A DNA stretch of 39,276 nucleotides, taken from the NCBI GenBank assembly GCA_020200235.1, contig JAIVJC010000014.1, positions 1-39,276 of the forward strand, in the 5' to 3' direction. Source of the stretch: Acidobacteriota bacterium (GTDB lineage Bacteria; Acidobacteriota; Blastocatellia; Pyrinomonadales; Pyrinomonadaceae). This document shows positions 1 through 10,813 of this stretch, one piece after another. The notes under the pieces were generated by a model. That model was given only the letters and a program-made list of their open reading frames with translations, did no database searches and was not told the origin of the DNA. The translations under genes were made by a program, and so were the position numbers. Every line of letters starts with the position of its first letter. Within the stretch, counting starts at the first letter, position 1.

Positions 1-2
1 CC

Positions 3-320
3 GCCGCGCCCGCGCCCGCCGCCGCCGCCGGGGGGCTGAAGATCAGCGTGCGCTCGAAGGGCGAGGACGTGTGGATCAGGACTTTGACTGACGGCGAGGC
101 ATCTAGTTCGTGGAACGGGATTTTGAAAGCTGAGCAGTCGAAAGAGATCGACGCCGAACAGAGTCTGAAAATCGAGTTCGCGCCGGTGAAAGCCTCCGCG
201 CTCGAGGTGATGATCAACGGTCGCCCGGCGGTCGTCGCTTCGGAGGCGAAGCCGGGCAGGTCTCTGGTCGAGATGCTCATTACGAAGGACGATTACGAGA
301 GACTGCTGCAACACCCCTGA
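3..320 (+). CDS. C-terminal part of a RodZ-like / DUF4115 domain protein (5' end outside the window)
   Basis: Frame is open from base 3 (AAPAPAAAAGGLKISVRSKGEDVWIRTLTDGE...), with a Pro/Ala-rich linker followed by a DUF4115-like beta domain; stop at 320. Confidence 0.5.
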   Translation, partial: AAPAPAAAAGGLKISVRSKGEDVWIRTLTDGEASSSWNGILKAEQSKEIDAEQSLKIEFAPVKASALEVMINGRPAVVASEAKPGRSLVEMLITKDDYERLLQHP

Positions 321-500
321 GTCCGTCGCGCAACCCGGCGTGCGCGCGAGTGGCGCGCGCCGGGCGTCGCCTTGCGGTGCGCCCCCACGCTTTGCTACCC
401 TCCGCCTTTCTTCCGAACCGCGCGTTCATTCCCACAGACAACCGCTCAGAGAGAGCCCCCGCGCTCCTGTTCGAGATTTTGGAAGGGAGTCATAATCTAA

Positions 501-1970
<1,470 letters not shown>

Positions 1971-2005
1971 CCGGAGGTTCTAAAGTGACTAAGAAGTTAA
2001 GCTAG

Positions 2006-2479
2006 TTAAGGTCGCCACTCGGCGACCCGTAGAAGATCAGGTGAGAGATCGGCTACCAATTTAAAGTCTCGTATGTTTCGCGTTGCGAGCCCATATCCAT
2101 GCGCCAGGACAGTTGCAGCTATGAACAAATCTCTCCAATGTTTTTGAAGTTGATGTCCGGTAAGACGCGGATAGATGTGTGCCGTGATTGCGGCTGCTTT
2201 CTGCTCCCAAGGTAAAACAATACAAGATTCACTTAATTCCTTGATTCTATCTTTATACTGCTGTGCTTGAATCTTCGTAATCTTAGCTTTCTTCTCTTCA
2301 TCCTCAATGCCCCATAGCGCTTCGAATATTGTCATTGATGTCAAAGCCGGAGGAGATTGTAGTCTTCTGAAATGTTCAGCAATCTCACGCAAAACATACA
2401 CTTGACCATTTCTCCAATGCGTGAAGATATCGTTATCGAGCGCAAGTGGGGTGTCAGAGAGAGCGGGTCCAATAGGCAT
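2006..2479 (-). CDS. PIN-domain (VapC-like) putative ribonuclease
   Basis: 157 aa; LALDNDIFTHW, TSMTIFEALWG and RDLFIAATVLAHGYGLATRNIRDF match the PIN acidic-residue layout. Confidence 0.7.
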   Translation of the reverse strand: MPIGPALSDTPLALDNDIFTHWRNGQVYVLREIAEHFRRLQSPPALTSMTIFEALWGIEDEEKKAKITKIQAQQYKDRIKELSESCIVLPWEQKAAAITAHIYPRLTGHQLQKHWRDLFIAATVLAHGYGLATRNIRDFKLVADLSPDLLRVAEWRP

Positions 2480-2508
2480 AAGTGAGTATTTGTGCCTTTT
2501 GTTTTCGG

Positions 2509-3564
2509 CTAGAAGGCTTTTTCGTCCAGTTCAGGGCGGGCTGTGATGGCGATTCTTTCTTCTTCTGTTAGTCCTTCCAAGGTGGAAGCTGCTAAAGCGT
2601 GATAGCGATTAACGAGAGCAGCGTCGAGTTGCGATTCTAATTCGACTAGTCGTTGAATATTTTGATTCCACAAGGTAGTCGGCGGATCGGGCACGCCGAA
2701 AAAGTCGTACCTGGCTTGACCGCTAGTTGAGCGAATAATCACTGGGACTTCTTGCCCGCCGCCCTGGCTGATCTGTTTGCAGGCTATTTCATAATTATCT
2801 ATGACTGCATCTTGGACGATTATGCCTCTTTGACCAAGATCAAATTTATGCCCGAACAACTCTAGGCGGAACGGGTCTGGGCCTATCGGGACTGATGTCT
2901 CCTGCTTAATGCGCGATATCTTGTCTGCCCACTCTTGAGTGGCGGGCAACTGCAACTCAATACTATCTATTGGCCAGAGAAACGAATGTTCCGTTATTGC
3001 GCGATACGCAAGCGTAATATCCCGCACCTCATCCCCGGAAATATCCGGCGGAAGCTGGAATTCGTGCTCGATAGTACGTTCAATCACCATTACGCGATAA
3101 TCAATCTGGCGGCGACGTAGCGTTTGGCTAATTTCTAATAGCGATTCAGAAAATCTTGCGGTCAAGTCAACACGCAGGCTAGGAATTTGCACATGCATCT
3201 GCTCGGCGAGTACTAATGCCGCTCTAATCGTTGATACGATAAAATCGGCGCGAGCAGTCTCAGCCAAAGCTTCGAGACGGATACTGACGCTCTCTATCCT
3301 GAAGGTATCTTCTTTTCTATTTAGTCTTCCATTTCCAGTAAGTATTAAGATGGCATCATCCTCAATCTTGCCTGTAAAGGTTGCGCGTCCAAACTCCAAT
3401 CCTGGTTCTACTTCTGTGATGGGTATCGTGAGTTGTAGCTGAAAGGTTGGGATACCAAAGAATAAAAATACGCCCTGTTCAATTAGTGGCAATGGAACAG
3501 GAAGAGCCACGGATAGCACATTTCTAGCCAACAACAAGTTACTTTCTAGAACGGCGGTGCTCAT
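2509..3564 (-). CDS. Hypothetical protein, likely co-transcribed with the downstream PIN gene
   Basis: 351 aa uninterrupted ORF on the minus strand; 29-nt gap to the PIN gene; local composition less GC-rich than the flanks. Confidence 0.6.
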   Translation of the reverse strand: MSTAVLESNLLLARNVLSVALPVPLPLIEQGVFLFFGIPTFQLQLTIPITEVEPGLEFGRATFTGKIEDDAILILTGNGRLNRKEDTFRIESVSIRLEALAETARADFIVSTIRAALVLAEQMHVQIPSLRVDLTARFSESLLEISQTLRRRQIDYRVMVIERTIEHEFQLPPDISGDEVRDITLAYRAITEHSFLWPIDSIELQLPATQEWADKISRIKQETSVPIGPDPFRLELFGHKFDLGQRGIIVQDAVIDNYEIACKQISQGGGQEVPVIIRSTSGQARYDFFGVPDPPTTLWNQNIQRLVELESQLDAALVNRYHALAASTLEGLTEEERIAITARPELDEKAF

Positions 3565-3722
3565 GTTTCATCACCTCCTGTCAAGTCTCCCACAACGACT
3601 CTGCGGTCGCAAGGTTTGCGACATGAATCGGTGTATAAGCACAGGTGCGGTTACAAACGGCGAAATGGCGAAGTAGCAGTTCGCTGCATCTAGCGGGGTT
3701 ACTCTGGGATAATGCTCGGCGA

Positions 3723-3761
3723 AAACGCGGCGCGGAGGTCAATTTCCTCTGCGCCGCGTTT
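3723..3761 (-). terminator. Strong intrinsic hairpin, possibly bidirectional
   Basis: AAACGCGGCGCGGAGG / CCTCTGCGCCGCGTTT, 16-bp stem with one G.U pair and a 7-nt loop; A-run on the left and T-rich on the right; lies just 3' of the minus-strand MBL gene. Confidence 0.75.
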
Positions 3762-3777
3762 GTTTATTTCGCGTGCG

Positions 3778-4701
3778 TCAGTGGTGCGTCGTGTCCCGCG
3801 CGCCCTTCTGATTCGACAGGCTCTTATAGACGGTCTCGATCCAGCGGTCGGTCTTGATGAAGCCCGTGCCCCACGTCTTCCACTCTTCGGGGAGACCGGC
3901 GGCTTTGATCTGTTCCATCGTCTTCCCCGCTTTGATCTGCCGGCGGACGATGTCGGTCGTCGCGAGCAGCATCCGGTGGTAGCTCTTGAGATCGTCGATG
4001 GTGGAGAGCGGACCGTGGCCGGGGATGATCTTCACGTCCGCCGGGACTTGCGCGACGATGTCGCCGACGTTCTTCGTCAAGCCGAGCACGTCGCCGCCGC
4101 TCGAGATGTCGACGAAGGGGAAGCGACCGGCGAAGAAGTCGTCGCCCATGTGGATGACGTTCGAGCGCGTGAAGAAGATGACCGAGTCGCCGTCGGTGTG
4201 CCCGTGGGGGAAGTGTACGACCTTGATCTCCTCGTCGTTGAAGTGGATCGAGACCGACCGCTCGTAGGTGATGACGGGCAGCGCCTCCCTGGGCGACGGC
4301 GCGACCTTCTCGCCGAGCACGTTCTGCTCGGACGCGAGCCGCTTGCGCACGTTGTCGTGCGCGATGATGGTCGACTCCTTGCCGAAGGCGGCGTTCCCGC
4401 CCGTGTGGTCGCCGTGGAAGTGCGTGTTGAGGACGAAGCGAAGCTGACCGGGGTTGAGCTCCTTGACGGCGGCGCGAATCTTGTCGGCGAGCGGCGCGAA
4501 CTGATCGTCGACGATGAGGACGCCGTCCGAGCCGACCGAGACGCCGATGTTGCCGCCCGCGCCTTCGAGCATGTAGACGTTCCCCGCAGCGCGCGTCGCC
4601 TTCATCTGCACCTTCGAGTAGTCCGGCTGCTGCGACCGCGTGCCCGCGGCGAGCGCGAGGCACGCGGCGACGAGACCTGAGACGAGTGCTGTACGTTTCA
4701 T
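3778..4701 (-). CDS. Secreted MBL-fold metallo-hydrolase
   Basis: Start taken at MKRTALVSGLVAACLALAAGTRSQ (signal peptide) rather than the longer ORF; NTHFHGDHTGGNAAFG and PHGHTDGDSVIFF motifs. Confidence 0.87.
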   Translation of the reverse strand: MKRTALVSGLVAACLALAAGTRSQQPDYSKVQMKATRAAGNVYMLEGAGGNIGVSVGSDGVLIVDDQFAPLADKIRAAVKELNPGQLRFVLNTHFHGDHTGGNAAFGKESTIIAHDNVRKRLASEQNVLGEKVAPSPREALPVITYERSVSIHFNDEEIKVVHFPHGHTDGDSVIFFTRSNVIHMGDDFFAGRFPFVDISSGGDVLGLTKNVGDIVAQVPADVKIIPGHGPLSTIDDLKSYHRMLLATTDIVRRQIKAGKTMEQIKAAGLPEEWKTWGTGFIKTDRWIETVYKSLSNQKGARDTTHH

Positions 4702-5047
4702 AAGATGTCCTCTCGCAAGTTCTCTTTGTATTCTTCGTAGTGAGCGGCGAAAGACAACGCCCCGCGCGCCGGGTCGCATCTTCAATGATCGACTGTCAAC
4801 GATTTCGGCACAGTAACCCGTCCGCGCGGCGCGCGTCAAACGACCGTTCACGCGCGAGGTGCGATAGCGGGGCGCGCCGACTTTGCCCCGCTAAGGATGG
4901 GCGGCGCAACTCGCGCAGGGATCGCCGGACATTTGTCGGAGCGCGCCTGCGTCTTCGGGCGCGCGGGCGTGATTCCGCGTTCGCGCTCGGGCGACCGGCG
5001 CGCGGCGCGGACGGCGGCGGCACTCCGCTTGCAACTTAATTTAACCG

Positions 5048-6001
5048 ATGACGATCCCTAACAGGCGCAGCGTTATTCTGATCGCGAACCCGAACGCGGG
5101 TCGCGGCGGGCGCAGCCGAGAGAGAGAGATCGAGCGCTTCCGCGCGCTGCTCGAAGCGCGCGGCGTCGAGAGCGAGCTCGCGCTCACGCGCGCGCCCGAA
5201 GACGCGACGCGCCTCGCGCGCGAGGCGATAGGGCGCGGCGCGAGGGAGATCGTCGTCTCCGGCGGCGACGGCACGATCAACGAGGCGTTGCAGTCAATCG
5301 TCGGGACGGGCGCGCGACTCGGCATCCTCCCCTCGGGCACGGCGAACGTCCTCGCGCGCGAGCTGAAGATCCCCTTCGACGCGGGGCGCGCCGCCGAAGC
5401 GATCGCGCGCGGCGCGACGCGCAGGGTCTACGCCGGGCTCGCCTTCTCGGAGGCGACGCGGGTGGCGCGATACTTTTTGCTGATGGCGGGCGTCGGGCTC
5501 GACGCCTCGATCGTCAAGCGCGTGCGCCCGCGCCTCAAGCGCAGGGTCGGCGAGGCGGCGTTCTGGGTGTCGGGGCTCTCGCACCTCGCGAGCTGGGAGC
5601 CCGTGCCGTTCCACGTCGAGGTGGACGGCGAGAGGTTCCCCGCCACCTTCGCGGCGATCGGCAGGGCGGCGCACTACGGCGGCGAGCTCTCCATCACGCC
5701 GCGCGCGCGGCTCGACGCGCCGGAGTTCGAGCTCTGCCTCATCAACTCGCGCAGCCGCCTGCGCTACCTCCAACTCCTGACGGGCGCGATGCGCGCCGAC
5801 GGCATCAAGGGCGACCGGCGGGGCGTGCGCTACCTCACGGCGACGCGCGTGCGCGCCGCGGGCGACGGCGTGATGGTGCAGGCTGACGGCGAGCTGATCG
5901 GCGAGCTGCCGATGACGTTCGAGATCGTCGCCGCGCCGGTCGAGCTGATCGCGCCGCCCGCCGAGAAGCCGAAGCGGATCGGCTACCAGCATTTGCGCTG
6001 A
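5048..6001 (+). CDS. Diacylglycerol kinase family lipid kinase (YegS/DagK-like)
   Basis: ILIANPNAGRGGRS, VSGGDGTINEALQSIVGTGARLGILPSGTANVLAREL. Confidence 0.92.
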   Translation: MTIPNRRSVILIANPNAGRGGRSREREIERFRALLEARGVESELALTRAPEDATRLAREAIGRGAREIVVSGGDGTINEALQSIVGTGARLGILPSGTANVLARELKIPFDAGRAAEAIARGATRRVYAGLAFSEATRVARYFLLMAGVGLDASIVKRVRPRLKRRVGEAAFWVSGLSHLASWEPVPFHVEVDGERFPATFAAIGRAAHYGGELSITPRARLDAPEFELCLINSRSRLRYLQLLTGAMRADGIKGDRRGVRYLTATRVRAAGDGVMVQADGELIGELPMTFEIVAAPVELIAPPAEKPKRIGYQHLR

Positions 6002-6011
6002 GGGCGCGAAC

Positions 6012-6095
6012 TAAACGATGAAGTAGGAACGATGAACGATGAAGTAAGCATTATCGTCTTCACTTCATCGTTCATCGTTCCTACTTCATCGTTTA
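6012..6095. repeat. Perfect 34-bp inverted repeat with heptad-periodic arms
   Basis: TAAACGATGAAGTAGGAACGATGAACGATGAAGT (6012-6045) and its exact reverse complement (6062-6095), 16-nt loop; arms contain repeated ACGATGA. Confidence 0.95.
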
Positions 6096-6208
6096 ACTTT
6101 CTGCGTCTCCGCGATGAGTCTTGCTTTTTCGCCCACGTCTAACTGAAACTCCGCACACGTCTCAGCACGCGTTTTTAATTCCCCGCCCCTGCCCTATAAT
6201 TCCTCCCC

Positions 6209-7453
6209 GTGGGCACGACCGAGAGACTCTATTATTCAGACTCGCACCTGACGGAGTTCGACGCCGTCGTCGTCGCGGCGAACGAGATCGCGCCGGGTCG
6301 CGCCGGGTTACAGCTCGACCGCACGGCGTTCTACCCGACCGGCGGCGGTCAGCCGCACGACACGGGCACGCTCGGCGGCGCGCGCGTCGTCGATTGCATC
6401 GACCGCGAGGCGGAAGGCGTGCTGCACGTCGTCGAAGGCGCGGCTCCAGTGGTCGGCGCGCGCGTCGAAGGTCGCGTCGATTGGGCGCGCAGGCTCGAAC
6501 ACATCCAGCAGCACACGGGTCAGCACACACTCTCCCAGTCGTTCGTCCGGCTCTTCGACGCGCCGACGCGATCCTTCCGCATGCTGGAGCGCGTCTGCGA
6601 GATCGACGTGGAGTTGGAAGAGCCGTGCGACGAAAAGATCGAGCAGGCGGTCGATCTCGCGAACCGGATCGTGTGGGAGGATCGCGCCGTCAAAGTTCTG
6701 GACGTGACGCGGAAGGACGCGGCGCGGCTCCCCTTGCGCAAGGACTCGGCGCGCGAAGGGGGCTTGCGCGTCGTCGAGATCGAAGACTTCGACCTGAGCC
6801 CCTGCGGCGGCACGCACGCTAAGACGACGGGCGAGGTCGGCGTCATCCTCGCGCGCTCGTGGGAGCGCGCCAAGGGCTTGACGCGGATCGAGTTCGCCGC
6901 CGGTGTTCGCGCCGTCGCCGACTACCGCCTCGCCAACCGCGCGGCGCGCGCGGTCGCGGCGGCGTTCAGCGTCGCGCGCGAGGACGCGGCTGAGCAAGCC
7001 GCGCGCCTCGTCGAAGAGAACAAGGGGCTCGCGCGGAGCGTGCGCGCGCTCGAAGAGTCGGCGGCGAAGATGGAAGCCGCGGAGTTGATCGCGGAAGCGT
7101 CTCGCGCGGGCGGCGGCGCGGGGAGTGGCGGCGGCTCGAAGGTTGTCGCGCGCGTCTTCGAGGGGCGCGGCGCGGATTCCTTGAAGCGGCTCGCGTCGGC
7201 GATCACTTCGCACGAGGGCGCGGTCGCGCTCCTCGGCGCGCGCGAAGGCGGGGAGACTCGGCTCGTCTTCGCGCGGGCGGCGGACGCTTCCGGCGACATG
7301 AGCGCGCTGATGCGCGAGGCGTGCGCGGCGGTCGGAGGGCGCGGCGGCGGTCGCCCCGAAATGGCGCAGGGCGGCGGTCGCGGCGTCGAACAACTGCCCG
7401 CGGCAATCGAGGCGGCGGCGCGCCGCCTCGCCGAGACGTCGTCCGAAAGTTAA
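6209..7453 (+). CDS. AlaX-like alanyl-tRNA editing protein with C-terminal DHHA1-like domain
   Basis: GTG start; TAFYPTGGGQPHDTGTL, HIQQHTGQHTLSQSF, LSPCGGTHAKTTGEVG; C-terminal coiled coil and DHHA1-like region. Confidence 0.88.
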   Translation: MGTTERLYYSDSHLTEFDAVVVAANEIAPGRAGLQLDRTAFYPTGGGQPHDTGTLGGARVVDCIDREAEGVLHVVEGAAPVVGARVEGRVDWARRLEHIQQHTGQHTLSQSFVRLFDAPTRSFRMLERVCEIDVELEEPCDEKIEQAVDLANRIVWEDRAVKVLDVTRKDAARLPLRKDSAREGGLRVVEIEDFDLSPCGGTHAKTTGEVGVILARSWERAKGLTRIEFAAGVRAVADYRLANRAARAVAAAFSVAREDAAEQAARLVEENKGLARSVRALEESAAKMEAAELIAEASRAGGGAGSGGGSKVVARVFEGRGADSLKRLASAITSHEGAVALLGAREGGETRLVFARAADASGDMSALMREACAAVGGRGGGRPEMAQGGGRGVEQLPAAIEAAARRLAETSSES

Positions 7454-7540
7454 AAGTTCTTAGCCGGTAATGTAGTAAGGTGGGTGAAGGGATAAGTCTC
7501 GGCGGACGCCGAAGGGCCTTCCGCGGGGCGCACAACCGAC

Positions 7541-7888
7541 ATGGCACGAAGGGGGCGCGAGATGACGAGCAGCGACGAGATTCAGATGAAGGCGCAGCGG
7601 AGCCTGCAGGAGTATGAGGACGCGGTCGAGAACTTAGACCCGCGGTTCGCGGAGCTGGGGCGCTCGTGCGTCGCCGCGCTCGACGAGTTCATCGCCTACT
7701 GGAACGAGCGGCCCGAATCGCCCGCCTCGCGCGGGGCGCACGACTCGTCCGCCGACGAGGGCGGCGCGGGCGGAGAGAGCGACATGACGGAGTACGTCGA
7801 GCGGCAGCTCGAATGGGCGCGGCACGAGCGCGAGCGCGTGCTCTCGCAACTCTCGAAAGAGCCCGGCGGCACGGCGCCGGGACGCTAG
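7541..7888 (+). CDS. Small hypothetical protein
   Basis: 115 aa acidic ORF between alaX and tRNA; alternative start at 7562; no recognised family. Confidence 0.45.
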   Translation: MARRGREMTSSDEIQMKAQRSLQEYEDAVENLDPRFAELGRSCVAALDEFIAYWNERPESPASRGAHDSSADEGGAGGESDMTEYVERQLEWARHERERVLSQLSKEPGGTAPGR

Positions 7889-7931
7889 TCGACATCGCTG
7901 GCGCCGCCGATCCGACCGGCGCGTCGCGAGG

Positions 7932-7961
7932 TTGACACTGCGCCGCACCCTCTTTTATATT
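7932..7961 (+). promoter_or_regulatory. Sigma-70-type promoter for tRNA-Ala
   Basis: TTGACA (7932-7937), 17-18 nt spacer, TTATAT/TATATT (7955-7961), 12 nt upstream of the tRNA. Confidence 0.7.
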
Positions 7962-7973
7962 TCCGAGGGTTCC

Positions 7974-8046
7974 GGGGCAGTAGCTCAGTTGGCAGAGCGC
8001 CGCGTTCGCAATGCGGAGGCCAGGAGTTCGACCCTCCTCTGCTCCA
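7974..8046 (+). tRNA. tRNA-Ala (anticodon CGC)
   Basis: GGGGCAG...CTGCTCC acceptor; TAGCTCAGTTGGCAGAGC D-arm; CCGCG-TTCGCAA-TGCGG anticodon arm; AGGAG-TTCGACC-CTCCT T-arm; CCA not encoded. Confidence 0.93.
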
Positions 8047-8218
8047 CTTAGACAATCAACGACTTACGGCGGGACCCCTCCCCACGTTGAGAAGCCGCGC
8101 ACCTCTTTCAAAGGCTGCGCCACCGCGCCTTCCGCGGCGAGCTTTAACTTTCTCTCACCTCGTCAGGCTAGAGGATGCCGGATCGCAACTCGAAGGTTTT
8201 ACCGTCGCACGTACCCGT

Positions 8219-9928
8219 ATGCCCACGCTAAGGATCGCCCGCATCGTCCTTATCATCTCCCTTGCCTGCGCGCCCGTCATCGCGCAGGCGCAGGGCGCAG
8301 CGCCACGTTACGGCGGCAGCATCGTCGTGGCGATCTCGTCTGATCCGGGCGGACTGAACCCCGCCATCACGACGCAGGGCGGCGTGACGACCATCTGCGG
8401 GTCGATCTTCAGCGGGCTCGTCGCGCACGACTTCAGCCTCAACCCCGTGCCCGATCTCGCCGAGAGCTGGGAGGTCTCGCCCGACGGCCGCGCTTACACC
8501 TTTCACCTCGCCCCCGGCGCGGTGTTCCACGACGGCGCGCCCGTCACCTCCGAAGACGTGCGCTTCACCTTCGAGGAGTTGCTGTTGAAGTACCACTCGC
8601 GGACGCGCGCGTCTCTCGGCGACAACCTGATCCGCATCGAGACGCCCGACGCGCACACGGTCGTCTTCGAGTTCAAGAGGCCCTACGCCGCCTTCCTCCA
8701 ACTTGTTGACGTGACGAACGCCCCCGTCATGCCGAAGCACCTCTACGAAGGGACTGACCCGCTCACCAACCCGCACAACACCGCCCCCGTGGGCAGCGGG
8801 GCTTTCAAGTTCGGCGAATGGCTCAAGGGCGACCACCTCACGCTCGTCCGCAACGAAAACTATTTCCAAAAAGGGAAGCCCTACCTTGATCGGATCCTCT
8901 ATAAAGTCATGCCCGCCGCCTCGATGGCCGCCATCGCGTTCGAGGGCGGCGAGGTGGACTACCTGACGGGCGCCGCGCCGCTCGACCTCGTGCGCCTGAA
9001 GAACGCGAGCGGGGTCGTCGTCACCGACAAAGGTCGCGAAGGGTTCGCCACCGTCGAGACCTTGATCCCCAACCTCACGCGCGCGCCGCTCTCCGACCCG
9101 CGCGTGCGGCAAGCGATGGCGCACGCGATTGATAAGAGCTACATCGTCGATAAGGTCGCGTCCGGGATGGGCGCGCCCGCCACGGGTCCCGTCTCAAGCT
9201 CGCTCGCGTGGGCGTACAACCCGAACGTCGTCAGGTACGAGCACGACGCCGCGCTCGCCGACCGCCTGCTCGACGAAGCCGGATACGGACGCGACCGCAG
9301 AGGCGTGCGCTTCCGCCTGAAGTTCGTCCACGCCGCCTCTTACGCGAAGGTGGCGGAGGCTCTGCGCGACCAATTGCGCGAGGTCGGCATCGCGGTCGAT
9401 CTCAACACGATGGAGTTTGCCGCGGCGGTGGATGCCGTTTACGTTAAGAAGGATTTCGATCTCGCGTTCGCCTCTTTCGAGAACGGGCCCGACCCCGACA
9501 TCGGCGTCAAGCGCACGCTCGTCTCATCGAACATCGGCGCGATCCCCTTCTCCAACGGCGCGGGCTACCGCGACGCGAGAGTAGACGAGCTGTTCGCGCT
9601 CGCCGCGTCCGAGACAGACCGGCAGAAGCGCGCCGCCCTCTACTTCGAGGCGCAGGACATCGTTGTCCGCGACCTGCCGTACTTCTGGCTCTACGAGCCG
9701 AGGTCGGGCGTCGCCTACAAAAAGGGCTTGCGCGGGATGTACGAGTGGAGCGCGAAGTCGTCGGTCTATTTCGCGCGGGACGCCTGGTGGGCTGACGGCG
9801 GGCGACACCAGCACGGCGCGGCTGGCGCGACCGCACGACGCGGGCTTTACCTGCTCATCGCCCTTGCCGTGCTCGCCTCGCTCGGCGTCACGGCGGTCTT
9901 GTTGAATCGAAGAAGGCGGAGAGCGTGA
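8219..9928 (+). CDS. ABC transporter substrate-binding protein, family 5 (peptide/nickel), with C-terminal TM anchor
   Basis: Start taken at MPTLRIARIVLIISLACAPVIAQAQG (signal peptide); YGGSIVVAISSDPGGLNP, LAESWEVSPDGRAYTFHLAPGAVFHDG; C-term LYLLIALAVLASLGVTAVLLNRRRRRA. Confidence 0.88.
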   Translation: MPTLRIARIVLIISLACAPVIAQAQGAAPRYGGSIVVAISSDPGGLNPAITTQGGVTTICGSIFSGLVAHDFSLNPVPDLAESWEVSPDGRAYTFHLAPGAVFHDGAPVTSEDVRFTFEELLLKYHSRTRASLGDNLIRIETPDAHTVVFEFKRPYAAFLQLVDVTNAPVMPKHLYEGTDPLTNPHNTAPVGSGAFKFGEWLKGDHLTLVRNENYFQKGKPYLDRILYKVMPAASMAAIAFEGGEVDYLTGAAPLDLVRLKNASGVVVTDKGREGFATVETLIPNLTRAPLSDPRVRQAMAHAIDKSYIVDKVASGMGAPATGPVSSSLAWAYNPNVVRYEHDAALADRLLDEAGYGRDRRGVRFRLKFVHAASYAKVAEALRDQLREVGIAVDLNTMEFAAAVDAVYVKKDFDLAFASFENGPDPDIGVKRTLVSSNIGAIPFSNGAGYRDARVDELFALAASETDRQKRAALYFEAQDIVVRDLPYFWLYEPRSGVAYKKGLRGMYEWSAKSSVYFARDAWWADGGRHQHGAAGATARRGLYLLIALAVLASLGVTAVLLNRRRRRA

Positions 9929-9931
9929 AAG

Positions 9932-10813
9932 TCAGGCGGGCTTGTCGAGGTGTTCGATCCGCGCGCGCGGATCGAGCGCGCGGTTGAGCGCGTCGCCGAC
10001 GGCGTTCAAGGCGAGGACGAGCAGGGAGATCGCCGCCGCTGGAAAGAAGATCATCCACCAGGCGTCGCGCATGAAGTGCTCTCCGTTGTGCAGCATGTAG
10101 CCCCAACTGATCCGGCTGCTGTCACCGAGCCCGATGAACCCTAAGCCCGCTTCGACCAGGATCACCGCGCCCACCGTCAGCATGACGTGAGTGATGACGA
10201 CGGGCAACGCGCTCGGCATGATCTCGCGCAGCAGAATACGTGCGTGCGTCGCGCCCACGGCGCGCGCCGCCTCGACGAACATCTTCCCCTTAACGGACAT
10301 CACCTCAGCGCGGACGAGGCGCGCCGTCGTGCCCCAGTAGGTGACGGCGAGCACCGCGATGAGGGTGTAGAAGGTCGAGCCGAAGAGGGCGGCGGCGACC
10401 AGCGCGAGGAAGAAGCGTGGCGGGATGAGAAAAAGCTCCGTCAGCCTCATCAACAGATCGTCCGTGCGCCCGCCCGCGTAGCCCGCCGTCGCGCCGACGA
10501 TCACGCCGATCAGACCGCTTGAAATGGCGACGCCGACGCCGATCAAGATCGACACCCGCGCGCCGTGGACGACGCCGCTGAACACGTCCCTGCCGAGGTC
10601 GTCCGTCCCGAAAGGATTTTCCGCACAGGGCGCGCGCAAGGTTTGCCCCGTAGTCTTCTGCGGATCACGCGGCGCGATCAGATCGGCGAAGACAGCCGCG
10701 AGTAGAAAGAGTGAGAGCACGACGAGACCGAACACAGCCGTCCGGCTCTGCCCGAAGCTTCGCCAGACGACTCGCCTTTCCGCCGCGCGGATGTCGCTCG
10801 CCTCTCGACTCAT
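9932..10813 (-). CDS. ABC transporter permease (DppC/OppC/NikC family)
   Basis: NPFGTDDLGRDVFSGVVHGARVSILIGVGVA; ARAVGATHARILLREIMPSALPVV EAA loop. Confidence 0.92.
   Translation of the reverse strand: MSREASDIRAAERRVVWRSFGQSRTAVFGLVVLSLFLLAAVFADLIAPRDPQKTTGQTLRAPCAENPFGTDDLGRDVFSGVVHGARVSILIGVGVAISSGLIGVIVGATAGYAGGRTDDLLMRLTELFLIPPRFFLALVAAALFGSTFYTLIAVLAVTYWGTTARLVRAEVMSVKGKMFVEAARAVGATHARILLREIMPSALPVVITHVMLTVGAVILVEAGLGFIGLGDSSRISWGYMLHNGEHFMRDAWWMIFFPAAAISLLVLALNAVGDALNRALDPRARIEHLDKPA

Noticed and set aside
3778-4851. Longer 357-aa version of the MBL protein
   Set aside because: The N-terminal 50 aa precede a clear signal peptide starting at 4701; the shorter start is more plausible.
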